Origin: Boswellia sacra
Lineage: Eukaryota > Streptophyta > Magnoliopsida > Sapindales > Burseraceae
Assembly: GCA_013180625.2 (NCBI GenBank)
Contig: SNVD02015981.1
Span: forward strand, 186,001 to 250,000
Length of the DNA stretch: 64,000 nucleotides
Direction: 5' to 3'
Shown here: piece after piece, positions 25,622-37,800 of the stretch
Layout of the letters: the number at the start of each line of letters is the position of its first letter
Position numbering within the stretch: the first letter of the stretch is position 1
The notes under the pieces: generated by a model
Told to the model about the DNA's origin: nothing
Database searches by the model: none
The model's input: only the letters and a program-made list of their open reading frames with translations
Made by a program: the position numbers and the translations under genes

Positions 25622-26347
25622 ATGCGTTCTTGATGGCCGATTATGAAAATTAGGGCTTTCCATCAACTTTGTCCAGTAAGTTAGCTCTTATTTTTAATTT
25701 TAATTTGAATTTTTTTATTTCAAGAATATCGCATTTCTCTTCGTTGATCAAATTAGGTTGTTTATTTTTTCTAGAGAATTTGTGAATTGCGATTGATTGA
25801 TGGTTTGGTGGGCTTGAAATGGCGAGACTTTAGATTGCGGAATAATTGGCTGAGTTGACTGACCGATCAAATTGTAGAAAGGAGCAATTTGGTTTAGTCT
25901 GTGGAAGCTTGCTTGAATAATGAATTTAATTAGTTAGAGTTTTCTGCATTTTGTAATTTTTTTTTGTTATCGTTTTGCTTCTTAAAAGAAAAAATCTTAA
26001 CTTTTGAATTTTTTTTTTTAAATTTAGATGAGGGCATAAATATATTGTGCTTTTCAGATTGCTTTTTTCTGTTAATTTCGTTGTGTTTGGCTGAAGTGCT
26101 TTTTAGGACCGTAAAAGACTTGAAATGCTACTGGAATTGATTTTGTTAAGTAATTCTTATGTGATTTTCCAGACATAATTTGTCAATGTTTTCGTATGAG
26201 ATTAAATTTATGCTAGAGAACTTGAAGCAATTTCTACTTCATGGAGTCTCGTAATTTCCTCTTTTTTCGCCTTATCTTGGAGTATGGTGCTGTGGGTGAT
26301 TCTTATTTTTGTTTTCTGATCATTTTGTTCTTGAACAGGTTTTGTGA
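25622..26347 (+). promoter_or_regulatory. 5' leader with three short uORFs and a leader intron
   Basis: The leader exon ends at 25675 (donor GTAAGT) and resumes at 26339 (acceptor ACAG). It carries uORF1 at 25622-25633 (3 codons plus stop), whose TGA overlaps the ATG of uORF2 at 25633-25653 (6 codons plus stop). uORF3 starts at 25643, crosses the intron and stops at 26347, 12 nt before the main ATG at 26360. Use of this leader depends on a transcription start upstream of 25622, which cannot be confirmed here. Confidence 0.5.
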
Positions 26348-26359
26348 AAGCTCCTGTTA

Positions 26360-28837
26360 ATGATGTCAAGGCCCTTGTTGCTTGTCTTTCTACTGCTTAT
26401 ACTCATAATCACCTCTCAGTTTGAATGGCGACAACAGCTTGTTGTTGATCTTGACACAACTCCAACTATCAACCAGAAGCAATATCAAATTTCAAAGAGG
26501 GAAGAAGCTGTAAAAGAGAAGGTATTAAGTCTTGAGTAATGATTTAGATATGTATGCATCTTGTGTAACATTTTGTAACTCTTTATGCCTTTTAAACTAT
26601 GAATATGTTTCTGCTTCTATTGTTGTACACCCCAGCCCACATTGAATTACAGTTATTTTTATGTTTTCTGTCTTCTATTTTAGAATCTACTTGTCCATTT
26701 GTCATTATACCAGAACTTATGTTGGTCAAACTGCAGACATAAATTCCTTGACCTCTTTTTTGACTCCTGGGATCATTTTCTGTTATGTTTGGTTAAGTCT
26801 GGTTTCAATGCATTTATTGGGGTCTAAATTCATGCTTTAAGATCATGCATTGGTCAAGTGGTCCATGTAAAAATTGTGAGACTGTATTCAGTTGTATTTT
26901 GAAATACTTCTCTGCCTAGATACGGCTTTCCTTTATCCCGAAAATGATTTAAGATTCAAAATAAGAAGCATAGAGTTGATTTGTGTTCTGCATTATGATT
27001 TTTATTTGAAAAATTCACCCTGTACTGGCCCTTCTTATGATTGGGTGGTGCTTGATCAATCTAACACATTATTGTATGTAGTTTGATCAGGTTTTTTATT
27101 TTTTAACCTGTTTTTGATCTGCTCAGTAAACTCTAACATTCTGTGGACTAGTTTTTTGGCTTACTGTCTTCTTTGACGACAAGTCATTGTTTTCAGAATT
27201 AGGATTCTTTTAAACGTATAACGCATTTACAAATGAATATCTTAGAAATTACTTTAGCATAATGTTATCAAGTAGGTATTCTTTTTAAACCCTAGGTAAA
27301 TCAGTGTGGTCTTTAGTTTTTCATCATGGAATTTGATACATTCTAGGTCAAGTAACCCATTCTAGTGCTAGTGAGAAGCCCTAGCCCCTGGGTAATGCAT
27401 CCATTTCTAGTCGGCCCACAATTGGAAAGACTGTCAATTAATTATTATCTGTACTTCTTATCTTAATTAAGATCTTTATCCTTAGGGGCTAACTGGGCTT
27501 TTTTCCTTGATCAAAAATGAAAGCAGATCAGCTCGCCTTTTTGTTATCCAAAAGTTGGTCGAATTAATTGGGCTGCTGCCTCGCAATGTTGAATGAGATA
27601 GGTGGCTGGGTTTTCTTCCTGCAACCCTTTTGATATGATTGGGCCAACTTCCCCCATCCCCATTGGGGGTGAGATCCGCCCAAGAATGTCTAGTCTTGTG
27701 GGTTTTTTTTTTTCTTTTGTGTTTGTGTGCGTGTATTTGCTCGAAAATCCTTCTATCAAATTGTTAATATCCTGATTGAATTGAAAGTTGAAAAGCTCAC
27801 GTCTTTTTGAGTTGAAATTTGTGAAGTACTGAATTCTATCCCTTGCATCATTTTTTAGTTTCCAAATTTAATCCCTTAAAGAATGGCCTCAGAAGAAAAT
27901 TATTTATAGTTAACCAACAGAAAGTAAGTATGAAGCTAAAAGGAAGTGCTATGACTCCTACAATTTGCAGGTGTTATGTGTGCATTGGCTAATGATGGAT
28001 ATTTGGCCCTTGTGCTGCCCATTGTTGAATTCTTTTTTCTCATGTTGGTTGGGAGTCTATATGCATTCATAGTGATAGACTTTTGTCAAGCGTGTCTGTG
28101 TGAACATGTATGCAAATCTCTGTGTTGGGTCATTTGTTTTTGGGCTCAAGTGGCTGCAAGAGCAACAACCCAACCACATTGAGCAAATGCAAAATTTGAC
28201 ATTCTCCAATGCAACTGCATAATTGTGTTGTAAGGCAGTGACAATAATAGCTGGCTTATAGCAGGGCGTGTGAATTTTTTTGTTTTTTGGGTCATTGCAT
28301 GCACAGATTTTAATTAAAACATTCCTATGTTGTTGTGATTAGTCTCTGTAAGATTTGGTTAATATTTTTTTCCTATTTAATTTTTATGAGTAGAATTTGA
28401 ATGAAATTTATAGATTTGCATGTATAAGTTGTGCCACAAACTTCTTTCTTTTTTTTTTTTTTGTCTGAATATAATTAATAATTTCTTTGCTTTTGTAGCA
28501 GAGACATCTATTATCATTTATACTTTACATGTTGAAAACAGACTACTGTTTTTATCATGGGAAAGTAATTTATCTTTTGAGCAATGTATGTCTTCACCAA
28601 TTATTAGTAACGGTCACAGTCGCCTCAGTATCCTACATCAATGTTGCTAATTGCTGTCACTTGTTGCAGATCATTTTATCACAAGAGAAGAATATTCAGA
28701 GACTTAATGAACTTGTACGAAGTCTTCAGAATCAGTTGTTGCAGTGTAGGGGCAATAACAGGACAACAAATAGCAGTGTAAGCCACATGACTGAGCATGT
28801 TATTGAGCTTGATCGACAGCAGATCCTGAAGGACTAG
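26360..28837 (+). CDS. small signal-peptide or signal-anchor coiled-coil protein, function unknown (two coding exons)
   Basis: Coding exons are 26360-26521 and 28670-28837, with a GT-AG intron between codons, giving 109 residues. The N-terminus is strongly hydrophobic (about residues 4-19, RPLLLVFLLLILIITS) and fits a signal peptide or type II anchor. The rest is a polar, heptad-like stretch (EEAVKEKIILSQEKN, then RLNELVRSLQNQLLQC) with one Cys and an NRT and an NSS glycosylation sequon. No enzyme motif is visible and I do not recognise the family. Two adjacent ATGs (26360, 26363) could both serve as starts. The intron of about 2.1 kb contains no recognised gene. A non-coding leader exon upstream (ending 25675) is suggested by splice sites. 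Without transcript data the gene model rests on phase-matched splice sites and on a biologically sensible product. Confidence 0.65.
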
Positions 28838-29552
28838 GCAAGGACCTCAGCGCCTGTGCTCAGTGACTAAATGTTGATGTTGTAAAACCTTTATCACTCT
28901 GCCCAATGACACTTTGAGGAGGTACCTTTCAATGTAGCTTTATATCTCCTGTGTGTTTTTTTTTTTTTCTTTTCCTTTTAAAATCATTCAATTGAAATAC
29001 CCATGATGTTAAAGGGTCACTTTACCCATTTGAAATCCTTGATAAGTAAAAAGGCATCTGTATACTTGTGGTGATCTGGTATGACATTTAAACGTATAAT
29101 GGGGTATCCGAGGCTGTTTATAATCTAAAAACTTAGAGCTAAAATGGCTATGATATGATATTGAAATCCACAAGTTTAAGCTTTTGGTTATATGTTTGTA
29201 TATACTCTCGTTGATATTCATATGTTTGTCTTATATTGTATCCGAATATTAAGCAAGACATTTGCAGCCAATTTTCTGGCGATATTAAACATGGATAATA
29301 TCTGAAACGCTCCGCAGAAGGTTTAAGCTAAGTTACAGTTGACATTTTCATTGTGCTTCATTTGCATTTAATGGAATTTAAACAATTTTTTTAATCTTTT
29401 TTAATAAATATAGAATAATATGATTATGATTGGAACCTTCTGGAGTGAGATAAGCCGATGTAAATTGTTATAGGAATCCTGCATTTTGAACTGCAATTCA
29501 GAAGCCCATGTGCTTTTGAAACATTTCATAGAATTCTTTGTTTGCATGGGTA
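28838..29552. other. 3' UTR and intergenic AT-rich DNA
   Basis: This follows the stop codon of the small secretory-type gene. No further coding or structured element was recognised before the MITE at 29553. Confidence 0.5.
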
Positions 29553-30069
29553 TAGGGGTGGCAATTTGTATTTGCATATTGTGTTAGGATATAAACTAGT
29601 AAAATTTTGTCTAACACGAATACGATCCATTTAATTATTCGTGTCAAGACTTAAAATACAGATACAATCGATTTATTAAATGTGTTGTAACTCCATTACA
29701 TTAATGTATATGACCTCCTTAATTAATTAACACATATGCTTAATCAACTATATTATATGTATATATATTAATTAAAATTATCCACTAATATGAACAATTA
29801 TTAATATAAAAATAATTAAAATAATTTGAATTTACTATTAAATAGGTTAAATTGTTTCTTAATTATTTATGATATAATATGCGTAATTATTCGTGGCATT
29901 AAACGGATTGACATTTTGAACCCTAAACACAAATTTAATACATTTATTTATTGTTTCGAGTATCATAACAATCACATGACCCAATTAATGATCGTGTCAA
30001 CATTAACCTGTTAATTATATGGTGTGTTCATGTCATGCTAGTTTGTCGTTTAAAAAATTATCACCCCTA
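29553..30069. mobile_element. hAT-like MITE with TAGGGGTG termini
   Basis: The left end reads TAGGGGTGGCAATTT. The reverse complement of the right end reads TAGGGGTGATAATTT, so the inverted repeat is 15 bp with two mismatches. The interior is about 490 bp of AT-rich DNA without coding capacity. TAGGGGTG termini are common in plant hAT MITEs. An 8-bp target duplication is not evident, so the flanks have changed or the element is old. Confidence 0.6.
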
Positions 30070-30682
30070 TACGGACACAGTGATATGTGTAAATAAATAA
30101 GTTTGTAATTGTATCATTATCCATTAACTTATTTGTCTCGATAATCTTAAATAGAAGAAACATACATACACATCTAAATAATGACCAAGTAAGAAGAGGG
30201 GAGAACTTTCAACATTGATAGGGTGGGGGCGGAGTTTTAGGTTCAGATTTCAACTTAAATTTTTTATTTAAAATTATAATTTAAATTTTTTATCATTAAT
30301 ATTAATCCAATGATGTTAAGACTTGACATATTAATGGCATTAAATGTGTCACTCGACCCTATTTTATTTTTAAAAGAGATTATTCAAAATATCAAGAAAC
30401 CCCTTCGGTTAACATCCATTTTGTCAAGTTGTGAAAAGCAAGGCAGCAAAATCATTTTGTTTTATTGATAAAATATCTTGATTAAGAAAAAAGAAATGAG
30501 GGGATTTGTGCAACAAAAAAAAGTGTTAGATTAAAATAATAAAAATTGGGAAATTGTGTATTAAACATTTCTTCTCTCTCCCATATTTCTTCTTCATCAT
30601 CTTCCTTCTTTCTATTTTCTTCTTTTTTTTTGTCTTTCTTCTTTAGTTGTGCTTGTACATCTTCGCTCCAATACTAGCAAAT
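30070..30682. other. intergenic AT-rich DNA
   Basis: No gene was recognised. A pyrimidine-rich tract lies at about 30567-30650. Confidence 0.5.
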
Positions 30683-30861
30683 TGTCACCCCCATATTATT
30701 CACTTTTTACAATCAATCATGAACAAATGAACCCCACATGTCCATTAGATAACAATAATGCTCAAAGTATTAACAATTCAAGCATGGATGCATGATCATG
30801 ACTACAGCAACCAATTTCTCATAGCAAATACAATGTTCTGGAGCCGTGCACTCTAGAAACA

Positions 30862-31370
30862 TATCAAGCCTATGTCCTGCAGTCCAACCGCGTGAACATA
30901 ACTTACCCATAAGCCTATTTCCCGTAGTCCAACCGCCTGGAAATAGCTCACCAACCAAACCTATTTTCCATCCAACCGCCTTAAAATGGCTTCAAAAATT
31001 TATCTCATGTCCTGCAGTCCAACCGCCTAAACATGGCTTACCTATGAGCCTATTTCCTGCAGTCCAACAACCTGGAAATAGCTTCGAAAATCTAGCCTAT
31101 GTCTGGCAGTCTAATCACCTGAACATGGCTTACCATGAACCTATTTCCCACAGTCCAACCGCCTGGAAATGGCTTCGAAAATCTAGCCCATGTCCCGCAG
31201 TCCAACTGCCTGAACATGGCCTACCCATGAGCCTATTTCCCGTAGTCCAACCGCGTATAATAGCTCCAAAAATCTAGCCCATGTCCCGTAGTCCAACCAC
31301 TTGAACAAGGCTTGCCCATGAACCTAATTCCCGCAGTCCAATTGCCTAGAAATAGCTCACCAACGAGGCT
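30862..31370 (+). repeat. tandem array of alternating subunits, about 90-bp dimer, hairpin in each subunit
   Basis: Two related subunits alternate, both centred on GCAGTCCAACCGCCT. One is flanked by CCATGT/ACATGG arms and the other by CTATTTCC/GGAAATAG arms. First-type cores recur near 30872, 31010, 31098, 31190 and 31280, so spacing is about 90 bp except for one longer gap. The open frames across it are by-products of the repeat. Confidence 0.8.
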
Positions 31371-31711
31371 ACAACCCACCGCCACAACACAAATGACCAC
31401 ATCAACCAATTTCCATTCGCAGACCAGTGTACGACCAATCACCCAGTGTTTGAAATAACCATTCTGAGCCATTGAGTTAGTGAAAACACAATACCATTCA
31501 ACTCGAGTCCCACACACAAAAAACAACTTGCAAGTGGAAACAGAAAATTCAACCAAACATGTGGCAAATCAAAGCTTTATATTCCCATATTCCAAAAAAT
31601 TAGAAGGATTTCGAATAACACACGTCCACAGAGACACCAATTTTTTTAAATGTGTAGCTGGTTCATATAAATAGTAAAACTTCCAGTTTCAAGCATCAAA
31701 TTTGAAAATTC

Positions 31712-32200
31712 ATCAAAAATTCATTTCTCAATCAAATCATGTAAAACTAGTGGTAATAGAAAGCGTAACATGTCTATTTTCCCAAACACGAGAGATTTGC
31801 AATATCATTCATCAACTGATACAATTTCACAAAAACATTTTGCTGGTTTGGGCAAACAGAGGAAAAGTTAGCATAGAATAAGTTTATTCAAAAATTCATT
31901 TGTCAACCAAATCAAGTGAAACCAATGACAAATGAAAGCTTAACATGTCCATTTCACCAAAAAAAAAAGGAGAAATTTCCAAAAAGTACACCGACTGATA
32001 TTGTTTCACAAAAATATTCCGCTGGTTTGGGTAAATAGGGGAAAACTCAAAATAGAACAAGTTTCTTCAAAAAATTTACCAAAAATTCATTTCTTAATCA
32101 AATCAAGTGGAAAAAAATGACAAATGAAAGCTTAACATGTTTATTTTCATAAACAAAAGAGAAATTTTCAGAAAGACATGCCGATTAACACTAGATCACT
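31712..32200 (+). repeat. three-copy tandem repeat, about 180-bp period
   Basis: Copies start near 31713, 31889 and 32080 with AAAAATTCATTT. Each contains AAGC(G/T)TAACATGT and a run ending near CACTGAT or a variant of it. The third copy is truncated. It lies downstream of the 90-bp array in the same LTR-like region. Confidence 0.7.
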
Positions 32201-32930
32201 TAGACACATTATTGGTTCTCGAAACCTCTATTCACATCAAGCTCACTTCATCATCTTTCAACAAATCCAACACATATAACTCATGAAAATAAAATGTAAT
32301 ATAAATCATCACAATATCTTATAAAGTTAGTCAAGAACCATCATCAAATCACATCAAAATCATGTAAAATTCCAATTTCAAACAAATGGTTAAAAATTTT
32401 GTACCTATTTCCATAAATTTTCTCTTCTTTTGTTAAAAACATGTATTATTTTTTCCAAAGTGCCCATAGTTGGTTACTAAAAAATATTTAAAATCATAAA
32501 ATCCAAAAATTAAAATTTGAAAAATAAATAAATTGGCTTGAAAGACTTAAACTTTATAAGGCAATTTTACACACAACTGACAATTTTTTTTACTATTTCA
32601 AGATTTTAATAATTGATTTTAATGTAAAACAAGTTTTTTTTAATAACAAAGTTATTTCAAGTTTATGTATCATTTATTGCGGTAGTAATTTTTATAAGAC
32701 TTCTTGAGCTAGTAGTTGATGGATGATTAGTAGCAAGTTTTGATTATTATTTTTATTTTTCTGATTTTAATTTTTGAATTTTTTGAATTTTGAATATTTT
32801 TTAATAGCCAACTAGGGAATTTGAGAAATTTATATTGTTTTAACTAAATTCTCAACAGTCCTTAATGGAGAAGCAAAGTTTGTGAAATTTTCAAAACCAT
32901 ACATGTCATGTGGGATATCACTATTCTTAG

Positions 32931-35579
32931 GGGAGGTGAATGGAGTTGACCCAAAAAGAAAGAGAGAGAGAAATATATACAGACAACCATGGGGTTTTAG
33001 CAACCTAAACTTAGACTTCTAGGTTTTGCAAACTAAACTTTGACCTTTTTATTTAAAATATAATTAAAATAATAATAATAAAACTTCATGCATTCGTCAG
33101 GCCTGTGCTAACTAATTTAAATTTAGGGGTTTTAAAATTTAACACTTCGATTCTTATATTACTATGAATATTTTATTGTTGGTGTGTTAATGTTAGTTTT
33201 TATTAAAATATAATAACCAAAGTGTGAATTTATGAAACTTTTCAGTCTAAGTTGTTAACTCTAACCTTAAGGGTATTAGCAAAGTATCTCAATATAAGTC
33301 GGTTAGTTTAGACTTTTAGGGTTGTATACTGTTAGTTTTGTTAAATCATAGGTATCAAAGTTTAGTTTCAAAAACCTTTGGATCTAAATGTTAATCCAAA
33401 CCTTAGGCCTGAAAAAAAAAAATTCGTGTTGATGCTACAAAATTAACAACCCCCGTAAAGGCTCAAACAACCTCATGCAGCCTTAATAGGCTATCAGACA
33501 ACCCTCTTAGGCCAAAATACTCCACGGTGCATGCTTCATGCAAAGTCCATGGACTATAAACATAAAAGGCCTTACATCATGTTGACTAATAACCCAAACT
33601 CAAAGTCCAGCTAGCTCAGCATGCAATTGAGTTATTCATGCTAAATTCACAGTATCTTGGAGCTCAAGCCCAAATAATATTGAATTATCTTCATGCTAGA
33701 TTCATGGTACCTTGGAGCCCAGGCCCAAATACTATTGAAGATGATTGTGACACTCAATCTGATTCTTTAGATCAAGTGGACCTAAGTTACCCATGATGCT
33801 CTTAGATGGGTTGTGATCTAGTTGACACAAACAAGAGAAATAAGGCCTACTTTAGCCTAATTTATTGAACCCAAAACCCACTTGGAAGGTACTTTAATCA
33901 TTGACAATTGAGGCTATAGAGGGCATGATGATAAAAAAAGGGTTGATTAGGTTATAGTCCATACAATTATCATGCATTATTTATTTTAGATAAATCATCT
34001 CAAATTGTTTATCTCATGCGTTATCACTTGGATAATTATGATATTGTCCTTGTTGTTATTATTAGTATTATTATCATTATTACTACTATCATCATCATCA
34101 TCATCATCATCCATCATCATCATCCTAGTTAAACTATTATTATCTACAATATGTTCCACCTACTATAAATACGCATAGGCATTACATTCAAGGGCAGGCC
34201 ATTCAAGTCAAACATAGACCTTAAGAGCACGTCCGACGTAACTATCTATTAAACACACAGCCTTAGGGTTTAGTTTAACGACCATTAAGTTCATCCCTCG
34301 TTGCCCAAATAGTACCCTAAACATGTCCACTACTCTTCCAGTTGTGTAGAGATCATCCTTTTACATTATCATACTACAAACTATCATAAGATCATTCTTG
34401 CAAGGAATCCAGATCAAACGAGAAATCATAGTTGTTTCCTCGGCATATGTGCATGTTTGGATTAATCACAATAAGAAAGACCCATTTCCAATTAGATGTA
34501 TACACTAATATGGTCATAAGCTAAGTCTCAAATATTTAGATCCAATGGTTATTTAAGTGTCAACCCTACAAGCATACCATCACTCATCGCCCTTGTTTGC
34601 TATCATCTTCAAGCATCTTCTAGGATCCTCAACATTTTTCCTAGTGTAGTTCTCCATCAAATATCTGCAACATGGAATTTTTTGATCAATCGTTGATCTC
34701 GAGGCGATATGGACTAACTCCCTAAACTTAGGCGGAAGTCTTTCAACAACAAGGATATTTAGGACTTCTCCTTAAAGGGTGTCTTTGTAATTTGGTTACT
34801 CTTGCCAGGGTTATATCTTTCTAATTTGTGCAAAAGTGAGACTCAACAAATCCTAAAATCAATCATTTTAAGGTAAAAATCTAAAATTGTTGGCTAGTTA
34901 AACAGATAAAAGGACTTTCCTAGATAGGACTTCACCCAAACATTTTCGAACTCCTTACGAATCAAGAGTAATGTTACTTTTTTTTTCAAATAATTATCTC
35001 AAAATCACATTGTAAATGATTGGTTAAATGATGTAATATTTATTGTATGTATGATGAATGATATTTTAAGTGATATACAAATACAAATTATTTGATACAT
35101 TCGTCACAATGAGATTTGGAATAATTATTCAGAGCTAGAGTATTACTGTACTCATCACGTGTTCGAATTTATATTTTACAAGTTATATTTCGTTGTGCTT
35201 GCCCATGTAAAATTTAAAATCATAAATGTAATGTGTTATGCAATAAAAGAAATATGTTTTGAAACGTAAAAGGTGTTTTTTTAAATCTAAATTTGACTTA
35301 TTTTCATACTTTAAATATTTTTAGGATGTTTGGTTTTGGACTTAAGGTTGATTCTCAAAAAAATTTGATTTGAATAGAAATAGATAAAATTTTAGCTTTT
35401 ATATAAATACAAATGTCTAGTCATTTATCCGTTCTTTAATTCTCTAAAATAACCTTATAAAATTTATTTATGACCAATTTATATACAACCTAATATTTTA
35501 TAATTGGAACATTACTATTTAGTCCTAATTTTTTATTACAGTTCTCTAGATATTTTTAAAATTATTTAATGATCACTTA
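32931..35579. other. repeat-derived intergenic DNA, possible further LTR remnant
   Basis: No gene was recognised. A GC-richer stretch at 33440-34800 has a local duplication (words TGCTAGATTCATGG and TTGGAGC-CAAGCCCAAATA near 33650-33740), an ATC microsatellite (34087-34123) and a TATA-like CTATAAATACG near 34163. It looks like decayed LTR retrotransposon sequence, but no termini were found. Confidence 0.35.
34087..34123 (+). repeat. (ATC)n microsatellite
   Basis: An ATC/CAT trinucleotide run with one interruption in non-coding DNA. Confidence 0.85.
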
Positions 35580-37800
35580 GTGTGACAGAGGCTTCCATCC
35601 CACTCTAAGCAATTGTGACCTCGACAATGCTTTCTAAGCCCTTTCGAAACTTGAGGGCACAACGAGACAAGTCACAAAGATAAGCCCAGAGATCATGGAG
35701 TTGCCACCCGAAAATAACCACGGGAAAAATTGAGTAATGATAATCCGATTCCTTGCTTTTGGACCTAAACTGCCTTTAGCCCTTCAAAGACAGGTTCAAG
35801 AAGTGAGATACAAATCTTCGATCTGTCCGGACAAAGTCCAGCTTCCACTAGGTCTATCAAGTTTAAGGTTTTTAGTCACTAATAATTGTCCATCTTGATA
35901 CTAATTTCAATTAATGAACACAACCAATTTTATCTTTTTATTAACATGTGAGGTGAAACAATTTAGAAACATCCATAGAAACGGGCGATTAGAGTACATT
36001 TCCATTTGAGGATTACAACCATTCACCATAATTCGTAAAAAAAAAAGATGCATAAAATAAATAAAAACAAAATCAAATCAATACTTCTGATATCCATTGA
36101 CATCAAACTTCATCAAAGTAACAATCCCTTACCACCAATCACTAGTCTATTGTCACTGGACCATTGTTGTCATCAACTCCATATTAACTCATCGCTTCCA
36201 AAACAAGATCATAACTCCCATCTTATCAAAGTGGATCCCTCACCGAGTAATATGAATCCATCTACTATTGATATTTCCAAAAATACGCATTATCTCCTTC
36301 AGACCTCCAAATCGAATCTCTCACCATCAATTGTGAGTCCATCCATGTTTAACACTTCTAAAAACACATAACACTTCCGTTGAACTTCCAAAATGGATCC
36401 CTGACCATCAATTATGAGTCCATTCATGTTCAACTTTCCAAAATGCATAATTCCACTTCCAAAACTCCAAAGACAGATCCCTCGCTATCAATATAAGTGC
36501 ATCCGTTGTCAATTCGATACATTCAATCAAAACAACACCTTTAATCATGAAATCATTATTAAGAGTGTAAATAGAATTCAAATTTGAGAAATGTGTCCTT
36601 CACCAATAATGTGAATCCAACCACTACTCGTAAATTCCCATATTAATTTCCAAATCATGTCAAGGAAACAACCGATCATCCACCATCACATTAATCTCAT
36701 CATAAAAATTAACCATCAATTCTCAACAATTTCTAGGCTAAATAGAAAATGAGAAAAGAATTCTTTTAATCAACTAAACAAAACTCTATTTAACTAATAT
36801 GTTATGATCAACTATAATCAACAAAACAGAAAATAACAAGATACAATCCAAACAAAACAGCCTCTAATCTATTCAAAACTAACATCAGAACATATTTCTT
36901 TTTAACTATCATAATGATAATTTAATACTACTCCTACATGGTATTTCTATCTTCAAATAAAGAACACATATATCAATCCAATTAAAACAACAACATGGCA
37001 GTCCCTATTTTATACATGCAAGACACTAATCAAATGATGGAAGTCATATCAAATAAACCTAAGAAATTAATCCTATTCCTAACGTATTATTTCTACTTCA
37101 AATAGAAAATAAAAAAGAATATTCTAACACTCTTAAATCATTACGGCAGTCATATATTCATTCTTAATAATCATGCAAAATCATATTAATGTCAAAAATA
37201 TGGCATATTCATCATATAATAATTCTAAAATAATAATCTCATTAATATTCAACATAAAATCAACCCATACCATACTAAAAATCACTGCCTATACCACATA
37301 ATTCCTACCAATTCATTCCATAAAAATCTAATTCAAAAACAAAATAAAACATTCAAAAAAGCTCACTGCCCACATAAAAATAATTTCGAAATGAACAAGA
37401 AATCATAAAAAATGCTAATTAAAGAAAGGCAAAAGGTGGATTTTTGCATAAACATAAAAATAAACTAAATTAAGAAAAAAAAGAAACGAAGTGGTAATGA
37501 ATTCATTGCCCTCAGGCTCGCCAATATCTTCAAATTGGAGTCAAAATCCTTCAAGAAATGACTCAAAATCTCACTCACAATTCTCTAAGAAATCGATTAA
37601 TGTGTGTATTAATATGTTTGCTGTTTTCCAATTGTTTTTAGTGAAAATCTCTGAAATTTTTTTTTTTAGAAATCTCTACAAAATCAGCCAAAATTGTCTA
37701 GAAATTCCAAAAATCTGGAAAATCCCTAAAATTGTGAAAAATCTCATTTGTGTAGAAATCTCTCCAAAATCTTCCAAAATTATCCATACATGAAATTTTT
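35580..37800. mobile_element. LTR-like repeat region with an 81-bp tandem array
   Basis: It begins near TGTGACAGAGGC and contains an 81-bp array (about 36115-36640) and short internal repeats built on GAAATCTCTACAAAAT (37670-37780). The composition, with a unique start, array and AT-rich tail, parallels the solo LTR at 40582-43098. No TG...CA pair with a target duplication was found, so the classification is tentative. Confidence 0.35.
36115..36640 (+). repeat. about 81-bp tandem repeat
   Basis: Units start near 36233 (GATCCCTCACC), 36314 (AATCTCTCACC), 36395 (GATCCCTGACC) and 36475 (GATCCCTCGCT), with weaker copies near 36121 and 36593. Each holds an ATGAGTCCATNCATG-like word. Confidence 0.7.

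Larger units (their letters stand above)
30683..32930. mobile_element. LTR-like region carrying tandem arrays (candidate degenerate solo LTR)
   Basis: It begins TGTCACCCCC and has a GTGGGATATCAC near 32920. These resemble the start (TGTCACGCCC) and end (GTGGGATTCCACA) of the better-defined solo LTR at 40582-43098. Both regions have a tandem hairpin array in the first half and share AGCTTAA...TGTCTATTTTCC-type sequence further on. No matching target duplication was found, so the boundaries are provisional. Confidence 0.4.

Noticed and set aside
29551..30071. 8-bp target duplication for the TAGGGGTG MITE
   Set aside because: Flanking octamers agree at only about half the positions, so no duplication is claimed.
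30846..31277. 143-codon proline-rich open frame
   Set aside because: It is a translation of the tandem hairpin array; the reverse strand is open as well, as expected of repeats.
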